DNA of 64,000 nt from Casuarina equisetifolia (lineage: Eukaryota; Streptophyta; Magnoliopsida; Fagales; Casuarinaceae): the NCBI GenBank assembly GCA_028551475.1, contig CM052358.1, positions 27,616,853 through 27,680,852 on the forward strand, in the 5' to 3' direction. Position numbers and translations under genes: made by a program. A model generated the notes under the pieces. It saw only the letters and a list, made by a program, of their open reading frames with translations, was not told where the DNA came from and did not search any database. The stretch's first letter is position 1, and every line of letters starts with the position of its first letter. This document shows, piece by piece, positions 13,012 through 34,547 of this stretch.

Positions 13012-16000
13012 CAAAGATCTTGTTCAAACAAGTCAGACGGCCCAGAATTTAATGTAGATGTTAGTTTATGACTGAAGATATATTATTATATTTGAACATC
13101 ATCCAAAGTTTGTATTTTATTAATGCAAAACTTCAATCTCTAACATTTTTTTGCATCCTGAATATACTTTGAATTTAAGGTTAAATGGAGTAAAATAAAT
13201 GTTTCTCATACACTAAACATATTTTAAAGGCTCAAAGTTGAACATATGTTATAATAGATCAACATGAGCTTTAATACCAAGTTAAAAAGCTTAAAATTTA
13301 ATTAAAAAACTAGTTCATAAGAATTTGTTTATTTATTTAAACACTATTTAAGGATAATATCTTTTTAATGTAGGACTTTCACTTCTTATAAAACCAAAGC
13401 TTGAGATAATTTTTTTAATTGGAACAACATAATCATAACACCGATCTTGTTTCTCAAGTTACTGAAAACCCTTTTCAATTTTTCAATTTTCTCAATCACA
13501 AAGCACCAGGTTGTCACGAATAAGTGCTTTGATAATATGCTTATAATTCTTAATCATCAAGGCATCTTATTAAGTAGAACATATTGAAGGAATATTTTAC
13601 TTGCGTAGCATCACCAGTCCAGTTTGGAATCTGCATATGTTTTATTCTCCATCACAAAACACAGCCGATATTCTCTACAATCTAGCACTAGCTGATGCCT
13701 AGCTGAATTGCAATCTTTATTTCCTACCAGCATAGCTTCAACAAATGTCAAGCAATGGCTGCCCGGAGACCACATACAGCAGTTCCAGAAGCTAAAGCAA
13801 AACGACATAAAGGATCAGAGAGTTGATGAAAAGCTTGCAAAAGCTCCTGTAAGACAGTAAATTTCTTGAATTGGGGTTGCACTCTAACTATCTCATAAGC
13901 CCTTACATTTTCACTTTGTAAGTTACAAAAATCATGCTGTCTTTTGTGGAGTGGTGTGTTAAAGTTTTTGGTATTTTAGGGATCATACTGAACTCCTGAA
14001 AAGAAATTCTCAAGTGCATATGAACCGTAAATTATTCACCCACAAATTACGAAAAGGAAAAAGTATATGCCAGCTAGTATCTGAAAAAGCAACCAAGGTA
14101 AATATTGAGTTATCAAATCTCATAAATGCATGTGAATGCAATAGTATCAGAGACAATCAATGCAAGTCAACTCAAAAGCTCCAAATCTCAATCTTAAGAA
14201 AGCCAACCCGCACAAGATGAAGATTGGATATAGCTGTTCACAGTATTTGAATCCCTGTAATGCCCACAGACCATAGGCAAACTAAAAAGTTAGCATTGCA
14301 CCATGCTGTTATGCAACACCATGCTCGCAGAACTTACCTTATGAGAAGCTAACATCTGAATTGCCAAAAGTCCCAAACATACACAAGGACGTCTAAAACA
14401 AATAAGCATGTGTGTATGGTACATTTATGTATGTGTGTATTTGCATCAATATTTTTAAAGATTTTGTGTGTATATATGTATGTATCATGGTGTGAGTGAG
14501 CTCCTGACAAGCAATTGTCATCCATCTGCAGTAATAGTCATTGACTGTAATGAATAAATGGACATTGGCTTAGCCAATTGGCCTGCATTTATGACATTTG
14601 TTCTATCCCTATTGAGAGTCGGTTAGGCTTCTACGTCATTCTTTTGAAAGTATGAGCCAGTTTTACACAAAACTCTATCCCTCTGCTACTATACATATGT
14701 CTGGCTGAAGTTTCTCTCTTTTCTATGGTCTTCCACATCAAAATGAGTAAACCAAATAACTACCTTATTCTCCTCATCACTCTTTGGCGACCCCTTTTTA
14801 CTTCTATTCTCCCAGGTCAGATCCTTGTGTATACCTCATTTGTGCACGTCTTTCAGCTTATGAATATGCCACCATCACATATCATCCCCTAGGCCTTTTT
14901 GCAACTTGCTATCCTTGCTGCCCTTTGTTTATAATATTCATAACAACAAAAACCCAGTATCACGACCATACACTAATCAACTATGCTCTCTGTTTTCTAG
15001 ATGCTGATGCCCAAGTTTCAACACATGTAGCTAAATTTGCCTCGGCTACAAGGATAAGATCAATAACAGTATGTATAAGTGGGGTGACAAAGCAGGTCAA
15101 TAACACTATATCTGGTTCTTACTTTTCCCATTCACTACTCACATTTTGGGGAAGAATATGGTAAAGGTACCAAAGCATTCTTTAGGTGGAAGCAATCACC
15201 ATGGGAAATTAAGAGATTGACTTTGGTATGGACGTTGAATGTGATTGTTCACCTTTGAAAACAGTAGTCATGAAAGAAAACACACTGCCTTATCACGAGT
15301 TTAAACTCAAAAGAGGGCAAAGTAATAGAGCGAAGAACGCAACAAGAGATACTAGTTTCGCTTAGAAATGATTCAATGCTGATGAAATACCCAGACTAGC
15401 TCATTAGCAGAACCGTGGAAGACAGACATTGACCAGCTTGAATGACATCCTGGATTGATCAGCCAAATAGTTTTTTAGTCTAAAAACAGCATAGAAGACC
15501 TACACCTGATTGTGTGTGAATCTCAAGCTTACAGATTCAATGATCACCTTATTCCCCTGATGAAAGGATTCACTTAAGTTTTTCTTTTATCAATGGCAAT
15601 AGAAGGTACATATAATGTAGCTGTACCTCTTCCAAGAACCTATCCTCCATGGCTTGAACTAAAACCTCCGCCCTAATAAAGAGGGAGGACCGCCTGGCTA
15701 CAAGGGCTAGTAGTTAAATTGGCTCTTCATTGATCAATTATCTTTTCCACGAGTGATAATGACTCGTGGAAATCAAGCCGACTAACAAAAAAATATAATT
15801 CGTAAAGATTACAAGAGACCATCTCCAAGGATCTAGACTACATGAAGTTTTTCTCGTGCAGAGAATAGAAGGTGAGATACAGAATCCAGGTTTTTTCTAA
15901 CAGTATTTGAATAGAAGATATTCTGTTATCACCATGTAGTTGTTTGGGAGGAACGGGGCTGGAAGATTTTCATGGGGGACATGGTTAGCACTGATTACAA

Positions 16001-18862
16001 AGATATATATCTACATCCACTATGATTTTTATCCTACTCCGCTACATCTAAAGGTTCATTTTGGAACTAACCATTCTAAACTAGATCATATGATTCTTTG
16101 ATACAAAAACTCAATGAATATGCTTATTCATTAAAAAATAATATCTTCTCCAATCACATGTGAACCATTGTATCCATAAAGATGCTTATAAACGATATGT
16201 ATCATTAATTGAGATTAAGACAAGGGATAACGAGTTTATTTGCTTGTATATTTTTCATGGATGACTTGTACAAATCATTAGACAACCATGGAGTCTAAAA
16301 TTGTTCAGAAACTTGGGGGGCAGCAAAGGCCACCCCTGTTCTACATAAGGTTCCACCGCTCTCCTTTAACCTCCAGGAAGTTAAAATCTATGACTACCAC
16401 ATACGGCCAAGAGGCTAAGTGGTCTAACTCCAATGCCTGCAAGTCTCATCATGAAAGTTGACTAGCCAATGCCTTAAGACAAAAGAGAAAAAAAGCTCTG
16501 ACTCCAATAGATATAGGCAAGTTATAAGAGCAAAAATCTTTCTCTAGTCATATGCTTTCCCCATTCCTTACCAAGAAACAAACTCTTTATGAGCAGCATG
16601 GTCTTGACACAAACTGTTAGGAACACCACCTTCCCAATTTCAAAAATCCTGCAGATGACTGTTAAAATTTTTAAACTGTACGTCTGAAGGTACTTCCTCA
16701 CAAGAAAACTGAAGATTTTGCTAAGCTTTTGCTCATTTGCTTGATTACATTGCATATCTGTAGAGTTGCTAGAAACAAAAACAATCATATTACATGGTCT
16801 TTGAATTTGTGGTGCACTTACCCAAAATATTCAGCGTCCTTTTCTTTTGCACCATTGGTCAAGCCAAAGAGCAAATAAGATTCATGTATGGGTAGCTTCT
16901 CCTATCAAAAGAACAAACTCACCAATAAAACTTGTCTTATGTCATTCCAGTTAGATTCTAATTTCAGTTTCACAAAGCCATCCCAATGTCATGTCAACAA
17001 TTATAAGGAAAAATATATCCTATTTCTTGATTTCATCTCATCAAAAAGCCAATGTCAAGTAATAGCAGGATATTCCAGTCTGCTATTGTAGCCATTGCTC
17101 TATTGGACATGTCCTAAACAAGGAAAATAGGCACTTCCTGACTTTATGGCTGGGATAGAGTGTGTAGCAACGTTAGATTTTCATGTCCTCCCCCTGTTGA
17201 TTCTCCTTGCTTGGTCAAGAACATGAGAGGCTCCATGACTCACTTATCCGTTGACAAACAAATTGCCTACATTGCTAAAGGTGAGGTTGGCATGCTTAAT
17301 TATATTTTTTAGAACTATTAGAATGTGGTTATAATCTTACCATTATATGGTCCATTTGGAAAGAAAACAATCCTTGTTGCATCGTCAAGTATAACAACAT
17401 CAAAGTGAAAAAATGAAAAGAAATCAAATCAAATATGTTATTACATATTATTGATGCTGTACAAGGTTGATTATTTTACTTCAAACATAACCATCATATA
17501 CCCTTTTCAATACAATCTTTAATAATATTTGGGTCACGATATCACCCTACTAGGAAAATAAAAATCCCTAGAGATCCAATAATCAGATGTAAAGATCTAA
17601 GACACACCGCTGTCATACAAAGAGAAAAAGTAAACAGAACTCCCAGTCCTCTACATACAGAAAAAAATTTCCTCATTACCCAGCAATAACCAAGAAGCCT
17701 ACGCCTGCTTAGTAATGATCTCAAGTCACTTCTCTATCATACTCCGCAATTCTTTAACATAGCCAAGAAGTCATCTGAGGAATCTATCTCCTGTCCATCC
17801 TAGAAGTTCCTAAAAAAAGCATGAGACTCCATAAGCCAGTGAAAAAGTCATGTCAACATAATTCACAGATACATTCTTCAAAAGCTATGTTAAATATATG
17901 TCAAAATAATTCACGAGTAGACAATCCCATGACAGTTCCTTTACTCTTAAGAACACAACTCCTCCAAAAGTAATGGCAACAACAAAGGGAACTCTAAGGA
18001 ACCTGTCCAGTTTATGTAAATTACAAAGCTTCAAAACTGGAAAGACCTTGAAGTTAAGCATCAGCTAGAGAATTCAACATCTTGGAAGTTTTCAGTAAAT
18101 TTAAAGGGTTTATTTGTCTGGAATGCAACTATCCACTATCATGAAGTGACTAATCTCTTGAAGAACCATTTTTTGGAGAGAAGAAGATTATCTGGAAGGA
18201 GGTGGTGATACAGGGCGCCTTACATTCACATAACCTAGCAATTCCCTAATAGATTATGATCCTGCTAATATTGCATTTGACAGGGTTTCCCAATGTCAGA
18301 CATATTGCTTCTTCCAAACCAGCAAGAGATCCAAAGCTGAAGGTCAACAGATTACAGATTACTCCAGACTACATCCTATTAAGTATTAGTGCCGAATTAT
18401 ATGTGATCAACAAACAGATTTTTATTCGTAGCTGATTCCGTTATCAATATCCGATTTTGAACCCCCAAATGTACTAATCGAAAATCCCTAGATGGGTTTG
18501 GCTTTGTTTGTGGGTGGAAACAAGAAACACTTCAATTCTCAACTTAGAATCACCCCAATCCATGAATTCAAGCCTTTTTTTTTTTTTCCTTTTTTTCTTT
18601 TTCTCTAAAATAAGCCAAAAAAGGGGTATTATTCTTGATCAGCATTGATCAGCATAACCAAACATTACGAATTTGTAAACGAAGAGATTTTGCAGACAAC
18701 CCAATTCATCTACCCCAACAATCCGCCTAAAGAATTCATCCATTAATTTAGTCAGCAACCAACTGATCATAACCCCTTAACAAGACCAAGAACAAAAACT
18801 GAACGCAAAAGCAAGAAACGGACAGAAAGTAATTACTTTGCATGAATCCCAGTAAGAGAGAA
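13012..18862. other. Long region without a supportable gene
   Basis: Composition is moderately AT-rich, with many short open frames on both strands; the longest is 126 codons at 14784-15164. None shows a recognisable domain or consistent splice signals. The final few hundred bases before 18863 probably hold the 3' UTR of the minus-strand gene that ends there. A non-coding transcript cannot be excluded from sequence alone. Confidence 0.4.
15744..15772. other. Perfect 11-bp inverted repeat with 7-nt loop
   Basis: TTTCCACGAGT is followed by the loop GATAATG and then its exact complement ACTCGTGGAAA. No T tract or adjoining gene ties it to termination or a microRNA precursor; the arms are too short for a typical plant MIR hairpin. 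Confidence 0.6.
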
Positions 18863-19165
18863 TCATTCAGAATGGGGGTGGTGATGGTAGTGGCGATAAT
18901 TGACGGTGGAGGACGAGTCGTCGGAGTCATCGGAGTCGTCGTCGTCGGAAGATGAGGTATAGGAGTAGTAGAAGGAATCAGGAGGGGGGAGGCAGAGGAA
19001 TGTCCAGAAGCAGATAGCGAGGCGACCCAGTTGCTGCAATGGGAAGCCGCAGATTAGATCCAACAGCTGTTGGCTGCTCAGCCGCTGTGGCATGCACGCC
19101 ATGAACTGCCATGCGTCGGCGGACACGTGCGCCACCGAGAGCACGATCACGCTGTTGAACACCAT
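18863..19165 (-). CDS. Conserved-looking plant small protein with Asp/Ser-rich and His-rich tail (100 aa)
   Basis: Single-exon frame of 100 residues plus stop. The N-terminal two thirds look like a folded domain with HVSADAWQFMACMPQRLS, QQLLDLICGFPLQ and a hydrophobic RLAICFWTFLCLPPP. A flexible tail follows, with a run of serines and about ten aspartates, ending in a His-rich segment YRHYHHHPHSE. I chose the ATG at 19165 because the in-frame extension upstream translates a (CT)n 5' UTR tract into Arg/Glu repeats. I believe similar short proteins occur widely in dicots without assigned function, but I cannot name the family. The short hydrophobic segment could be a membrane contact; the Asp/His tail could bind metal. 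Both are inference. Its upstream flank takes part in a triplication. Confidence 0.7.
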   Translation of the reverse strand: MVFNSVIVLSVAHVSADAWQFMACMPQRLSSQQLLDLICGFPLQQLGRLAICFWTFLCLPPPDSFYYSYTSSSDDDDSDDSDDSSSTVNYRHYHHHPHSE

Positions 19166-19254
19166 TGGGCTTTCCTCTGTCTCTGTCTCTCTCTCTCTCT
19201 GTCCGGCCAAACAAAGCTCTGTTCCCCGAACTCTCTTGTACAATGATTGGTTTG

Positions 19255-20935
19255 TTTGAAGTCAAAAGTCTTTTGCTTGTTCGATCCTTCTTCTATGTGA
19301 ATGGTTCCATCAAAGAACCCTGATTTTCTAAGATCTCTCTTGTTGGTTTCTAATTTATAAATCATTAAGGATTTGATTTGCTTTCTGCTTACATTATCCA
19401 TATTTAACTAATCTTAAAAGATAAGATCTTGGGTGTTTAAAACTTTCCCAATTCAAAAAGTTAACAAGATGGCTTTGAGGTTTCTAAGAGTAGTTGAATC
19501 ATTGTTTAATCTAATAAACAGATCAAAAAGATATATTGAATGTGATAGACGTTTCAAAAGTGAATTAATTAGTCTTCTAAATGAGATAATCTGACTACTC
19601 TTCTAAGATTTTTGTTTAGATTTTGTGTATGTCTTATATCTTGTATATTGATATATTCTTTTTTTATTTTTTTATTTTATAAGTATGTGAATTTATTTAT
19701 CTAAAAAAATAATAATACAAAGATTTGAAAATATATTCATATATTACAATTCATGAGAAAATCAAGTTTGAAATTATCCAATTATAACACAATAAAACAT
19801 TTATTTAAGATGATTTAATATTTTTAAATAAATATTTTTTTCGTATATATATTTTTTTATTCTAGCTAATAAAATTAATATTTCAATAACTTTATTTTGA
19901 AAATGGTTAGATTTGGTTCAAACTGTTTATAATAAATAATGTAAGAAATCAAGTTTAAAAATTTTTGTAGCCAAATTGTTTACTTTACTTTCTTTAATTA
20001 TCTATTATAATTTAGAATTTCAATAATTAGTGATCCTCTAAGACTCTTATTGTGCAATATTGATATGTTTTTCTTCTTGTACACTAAAGTAATATTCTCT
20101 TTTATAAACTGGTTTTGAAAAGACGTATACGATTATTGAGTTTGTGGTTTGACGTCAAAGGTCCTTTGCTTGTTTGATCATTTTATTGGTTCATAAAAGA
20201 AAGTTGGATTTCTAAAACTTCTTAGTTTCTAAATTATAAATTATTATAATTTATGATTTGTTTTCCTCTTACATTCTCCATCTCTAACTAACCTTAAAGA
20301 AAAGGTCCTGGTGTTTGAACCTTTCTTAGCTTAAAGGGTAACAAGATAACATTTATTGTGAGGTTTTTAAGAGTGGTTGAGTCATTGTTTGGTCCACTAA
20401 GAATTAGTTAATGATTTTTTAGAAGATACATTGAATGTGATAGAAGTTTCAAAAGTGAATGGATTAGCCTTTTAAATGCCATGATCAAACCAATCTTTTA
20501 AGATTTTAGGTAAAATATGGTGTTTATTGACAAGTGAAAGTAATCTTTTGTTTTACAAACTAGTTTTGAAATCAAAGGTCCTTTGCTTGTTTGATTCTTC
20601 TTCTAGTTGAATGGTCTTGAAAGAGTCCTTGATTTCCACAACTACTTTGTCGGTTTCTGAATTATAAGCAATCAAGTTTTAAATTTCCTTTCGGCTTGAA
20701 CTTTCCATCTTTGACTAACCTTAAAAAGATGATCTTAAGTGTTTGAACCATTCCTAACTCAAAAGGTAACAAGATAAATTTTATTATGAGATTTGTAAGA
20801 GTGGTAGGATCATTGTTTAATCTAATAGATGGATTAGCATATGTTTTTTAAAAAGATTTAGTGAATGTGGTAGAAGTTTCAAAAGTGAATGAATTGGCCT
20901 TTTAAATGCAATATCATGAATAATCCTTCTCAAAT
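19255..20935. repeat. Three diverged tandem copies of the 5' flank of the 18.9-kb gene
   Basis: Copies at about 19255-19600, 20140-20500 and 20568-20935 align in order through the shared blocks TTTGCTTGTT, GGTTTCTAA/TTAGTTTCTAA, CTAACCTTAAA, GGTAACAAGATAA, TTGAATGTGATAGA and TTTCAAAAGTGAAT. The first copy starts less than 100 bp upstream of the minus-strand start codon at 19165, so it is promoter or 5' UTR proximal. Copies two and three have no associated coding sequence. The borders are approximate. Confidence 0.75.
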
Positions 20936-21918
20936 TGTCAATATATTATGTTGTGCTTCTTATATATAGAGGTAATCTATTTTCTTATAAATTGGTTTTC
21001 AAGAAGAAAGCATGCCTTATTACAAATTTCACTCTATTCTATAGTTTTACATATGCTAGTTTAAGTCCAAAATCTTATTTAGTCTTTTAACAACAGATTT
21101 ATTAAAAGAATTATATGTAGGATGAAGACATCACATTAAAAGAAAATATTCATGAGGTAAAACTTAAATAAAAAAATCTTTTAAATTTATGAGTTAACTT
21201 TTGAGTTGAATTTTAAATTATATAATTTGATATTAGAGCTCAATTAATTCACTACAACTTTTATTCAATCTTGAGTCTTTAAAATACGTTTGATAGGTAT
21301 TATTATTATGTGTAAAGTATTAAAGATGAAAGTTTCATATTAGAAAATATGATCCTTAGATATTATTTAAATGTAAACAAATTTCTCCCAAACTCATAAG
21401 CAAGCTTTTAGGTTAGCTTTTAGATACTTTTATATGATATTAAAGTCCGTGTTGGCCTTGTTCTATCTTGTATAACCTTGAGTTCAACAATGCATTGTGT
21501 GCAAGGAAATTTATGCCTTGCAGTCTCATATCAAAAGCTTAAATGATTGAAGTCAAGCTTAAACAAAAAAATATTTTTAAACTTTTAAGCTAATTTTAAG
21601 TTAGACTTTAAACTATTTAAAAATAATCGAACTAAAAAAATGTGTAGACTTTGAATACCAATTGCATCATCTTTTAATTCCTTTCGTTTTGAGATACTAA
21701 ACCGCTCAAGCTAATTGTAGATTTAATCCTCAACCTTTTCAGAGGAAACAAGATTGTATAACAAGTCACGACAACAACCACAACTCACGAGATCTCTTGA
21801 CATCATTAGCCATTGATCAATTCTTTAGCATTGAGCAATCTCTAAGCAACTGTCTTTGTACTTCTCCACTTCCATCCAGGTGGGTGTATTTCATTGTTTT
21901 TCGCTGTGGAGTCCACCT

Positions 21919-21994
<76 letters not shown>

Positions 21995-23323
21995 TTTAAG
22001 TGCTCCGACCAGAAGAAAACCAAGAAAAAAGTCACAAAAAATGAGGATTTACGTGTAAGAACATGGCTCATGCAGATGGGGATGAGGCACATCAATGCTT
22101 GCATCCTACATGCATCGAGTTTCGGTTCTCGTGTTACTTAAAAAAACACCATCGTTGATAACCTTGCTAAGGTATCTTCAAAAGAAATCCACAAGAAAAT
22201 CAAACATTGACGAGAAAGAAGGTTCTTACGGAGTTTGGATACACCACGTATCTAATTGCCCAACGAAACAAGATAAGAATGAACTTTAACATACGTCAAT
22301 TAGAATGTCAAACTCGGCTGCTGATATATTTTATCCAACATTGAAATACATGTCACTATCAATCTCTCATGAAAAATTTCTTGGATAATACTTTCATAAG
22401 CTTTTTTTTTTATATATAAATTCAACTCATGTACCCTTAAAATGTCAAATTTAAGACCAATAGATCTTAAGCAACACATTCTTATCACTGAGTTAAATAC
22501 TTGTCGACTCAATATTTTTATCAATTTGTCCATTTTAAAAAAATTAAGCACTTAAAAAATTCTAATTTTTACTCTAAAATTGAGCTCTAATCATAATTTT
22601 TTGAACTTTGACTCATATATATAGTACACTAAATTAAAATTTGAGAATATCAATATGCACTTAATGAGAAGCGGAGATTTTAGTTATTAACACTCTAACT
22701 AAGGATTATATGAAACTTTTTCTAAATAATTATCTTCAAGACGAAAGTCACATGTTGAAAAGATATAGATTATTGGGAATGTTTAAATATATATTTTTTT
22801 TATTAACTCAGTTAGTTTTTAAGTTAGATTATAAATCTATTTATAATGTAATATTAGCATTTATATTGATTCACTTTAATTTTCATTCAACTCAAACCCT
22901 TTAAGCATGATCAATGTGTGAGAAATATCCATTCCACTCCATTCAATATTAAACCTAAAGTATGTTTGGTGTGAGAAAGGGTTTTTAGGACGAAAGTCTC
23001 ATATTAGAAAAATACGAATTCTTAGGTCATGTTTAAGTATAAAAATTATTCTAACAACTCACAAGCTGACCAAAAGAATATAAAAAATATAATATTTTTT
23101 TGGTGTCCCCGTATTTTCTAAGGTAAAACAGCAACAAAAAGGAGTCGCTACTTGACTTTTTCCACAGCCAACCAAATATGCATGGCTTTTACCGCCATAG
23201 TAGCAGAATTAAAGCAGGTCTCCTTTTACCAGGTTGATGGCTTTACCCTATTTTACGCTTCAAGCCTACCAGTCTCTCGTTGCAATACGAGAAACCGAAG
23301 GAGGTAGCAGCTTCTGCAAGAAC
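20936..23323. other. AT-rich intergenic region rich in dispersed repeats
   Basis: No gene was found. Several segments (about 21100-21470, 21530-21610, 22720-22870 and 22980-23060) belong to a dispersed family with phrases such as GAAAGTCTCATATTAGAAAA / GAAAGTTTCATATTAGAAAA followed by a GTTTAA-rich stretch and AACTCATAAGC / AACTCACAAGC. A moderately GC-richer patch at 21760-22290 gives open frames without family resemblance. The last about 200 bp are the likely promoter and 5' UTR of the six-cysteine peptide gene. Confidence 0.5.
21931..21990. repeat. (AT)30 microsatellite
   Basis: Sixty bases of perfect AT dinucleotide repeat, preceded by a short TTTA run. It is likely length-polymorphic. 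The TyrIle-repeat open frame across it (21797-22141) is an artefact. Confidence 0.95.
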
Positions 23324-23530
23324 ATGGATTGCAGGAAACTGGCCATGGCGATGATGCTGATCTCTATGCTGGTGACGACGGACTCTATAGCAAAGGTAGA
23401 AACGTTCTTGGTGTGCAAGAAAGAATGTATGCCGATATGCATGGCTTTAGGCCGTGCAACAGAGCCGGCTTGTACGAAAGCTTGTGCCCTTGGCTGCCAA
23501 CAGCTGCAAGGTAGAGGATTTACGCTTTGA
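23324..23530 (+). CDS. Small secreted six-cysteine thionin-like peptide
   Basis: Single-exon frame of 68 residues. The ATG at 23324 is chosen over the in-frame 23234 because it puts a classic signal peptide at the N-terminus (hydrophobic residues about 7-22, ending TTDSIA). The mature part has exactly six cysteines at 31, 35, 39, 50, 54 and 58, a CX3CX3C-X10-CX3CX3C layout. This double-CX3CX3C pattern is that of plant thionin-like and hairpin-type peptides, where two antiparallel helices are held by disulfides. A secreted defence or signalling peptide is the likely role, but this is inference from pattern alone. No neighbouring paralogue was seen within the window. A (TC)n tract follows about 55 bp after the stop, probably in the 3' UTR. 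Confidence 0.7.
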   Translation: MDCRKLAMAMMLISMLVTTDSIAKVETFLVCKKECMPICMALGRATEPACTKACALGCQQLQGRGFTL

Positions 23531-23583
23531 GCTTTCCAAATGGGGTTGATCGTCTTCCACAGAAGTGATTGAAGCCTGATGCA

Positions 23584-23585
<2 letters not shown>

Positions 23586-23624
<39 letters not shown>
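23586..23624. repeat. (TC)n microsatellite downstream of the six-cysteine peptide gene
   Basis: About 18 TC units beginning some 55 bp after the stop codon at 23530, probably within the 3' UTR. Confidence 0.9.
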
Positions 23625-23627
<3 letters not shown>

Positions 23628-23639
23628 TCTATTTAAGAG

Positions 23640-25954
23640 GTGGATTCTGGTCATTGATTCGTGGAATCAAGTTATTTTGAGAATTAAAATAAATACAAAA
23701 AAATGCAATGCATAAATACTTTTCCCAAGTTCTCTCTTTTTCTCTTTTCTAAAAGCTAATTTTTCATTTTTAAGGAAAGAAATGTGCAATTTTTGAACAC
23801 CACCTTCACAGTCATCCCGAAGTGGAGTTATATATTTGTGAGTCATGCTACGAGAGAGCTATATACCTGAATTATGAATCACAATAGTATTTTTTTATTT
23901 GAATCATAAAATTTAATATTATTAGAAAGTTCAATCTTACCAACAAATTGAGTTAAGAGTTGAGAGATCTTTCTTATAAAAAGATTCCTAAATTAGATTT
24001 AGAAAATATCAAACTTTTGTCATTCCATTATTAACATGCCCTTTCATAGTCAACGTAGATTGTAGGTGTTGTACTTGTGACATATATTTCCTTACAAATC
24101 ACTTTCGATTGTAAACTTTGTATACATATCACATAAGAAGATAATTCTAAAAAAAAAATCAACTCAACTCTTACTAGGTTGAAGCTTACACCTTATTGGA
24201 AGGCCTTAAGATATGTCAAGAATGGAATCAAATGTCCTATAAATTGAATTAGACTATTTTTATTTAGTTCAATGTTTGCTTAAAAAATGAAAAACTCGGT
24301 GGAAACTAGAGTATGTCATTTGACAATACCTTTTCATGATACCAATATATGCAAAAGTCCAACAAGTGTATTGCAAGGAAAATGTAATTGTAGACAATCT
24401 TGCTAATTATGGGCATACAATACAAAATATGAAACTTTTTGATTATTCTAGCTCATTGCCATGCCCATGTTTAATAGTTTTCATGTAGGATCAATTAGGC
24501 CTAAGTAGTTATAGATCACCTTAGGGTTAAGCGAATATGCTACTTAATATATTTCATGCTTTTATTTTAAGTTTTATATATGAAAGTTTGCTAGGTAGGA
24601 TATTTTACCTTTTTTAAGGGTTATACTTATACCCTATCCTTATACTTATCTGAGGAATGATTATTATGTTCAATCTTGTTGTTATTAATAAAATTTGTTA
24701 AGGTACCATATCTATTTTAATAAAAATAAAAATAAAAATCCCTACTAGGTTGTCTTCTTTAGTGTGTAAAAATTTTGTAAGGGAAAAGTACTTGAATGTG
24801 ATAATCGAGCATGAGTATAAAAAAAGGCAACATACAAGCATATAAGACTCACAAGTATTGATTTCTTAAAACTCGAGAGGGATAAAATAAGTGATAGCAT
24901 TAGATCAATAATTCTATATCAAAGAGGAGAGTATTTGTAATACACCTTAAATAATTTGAATATTTGATATATGATACCAAAATCAATCTTTTCCTAAAGT
25001 AATTTAACCTAATCTTAAAAATGAGTCAATTTTTAGCCAATAAAATGATTAAGCCTAGATTGTGGAAGAATATTAGATGAAAGTCTTATATTAAAAAAAC
25101 ATATCTTTTGTTATATACCTCAATCATTAAGTCAAAAGATTTAAATCTTAAAGTTGTCACAGCACATTTCATTTACATACTATCACCAATTTGAACTTTT
25201 ATAAGCGTGTAATGGCCAATCATACTATGTAGCTCACACTTTGGCTATCCTTTCTAGTTTCACTATTGTCAAGGGATTGGGCTCTAGTGAAAAAGATTAA
25301 TCTAAGGAGAGAGGTAGTCAAATTCTCTTATATAACTAAATCATTTTGCTTACTTTTCTAATATAAGAAAATAAAATTTTTTATATTCTTTTCTACTCAA
25401 ATTCATGAAACCCTTAATGTGAATGGAACCTCTTGCATGTTCAATTACCCACCCATATTAGGAGATGATAGTAGTAAGTTGATTGGGTTGAGTTGTAATT
25501 TGGTTTTGATGTCACTTACTACAAGTTTGAATTTCATTTCGAAAGATCAATTCAATAGAAAGAACTGTTCCTTTTATATGGCCAAATTATACTAATGTAG
25601 GAGAATGAAATTTGTTACATTATAATACATAGACACTTTTTTAACCCCATTAAGGTATTTATGCACTAGGTCACACTTTTTGGTTTGAATTTAGGATGTA
25701 AAGTTATCTTGCTACCATTAATTATGTGTCATATCTTATAAGCATTTACAACTCTTAAATCGTTTTGGGAAGAAACGATGATGTACAGGGTATTTTCACA
25801 TATACAATTGAAATACAAAGTTTAGATAAAATAGCGGAACTCCATAAAAGGATCGACAAGAAGCAGAGCACAGCGGGTAGTGGTGGCACGCCGCGGCTGC
25901 GAAGTGTGGATAAGCGCATCAATCAATCGGAGGGAGACGAAGCAGCATAAGACA
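23640..25954. other. AT-rich intergenic region and LysRS promoter
   Basis: No coding region was identified from 23640 to about 25760. A segment near 25070-25140 resembles the dispersed repeat family (GATGAAAGTCTTATATTAAAAAAACA). The GC content rises from about 25850, marking the promoter or 5' UTR of the lysyl-tRNA synthetase gene. Confidence 0.45.

Positions 25955-34547
<8,593 letters not shown>

Noticed and set aside
14784-15164. 126-codon plus-strand frame
   Set aside because: Composition is Cys/Tyr/Ile/Thr-mixed without signal peptide, domain or splice context; it is likely a chance frame.
16400-16480. Possible tRNA (GGCCAAGAGGCTAAGTGG, resembling an A-box region)
   Set aside because: No B box or acceptor-stem complementarity could be found downstream.
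21797-22141. 114-codon plus-strand frame with a Tyr-Ile repeat
   Set aside because: The repeat is simply the (AT)30 microsatellite translated; flanking residues show no conserved motif.
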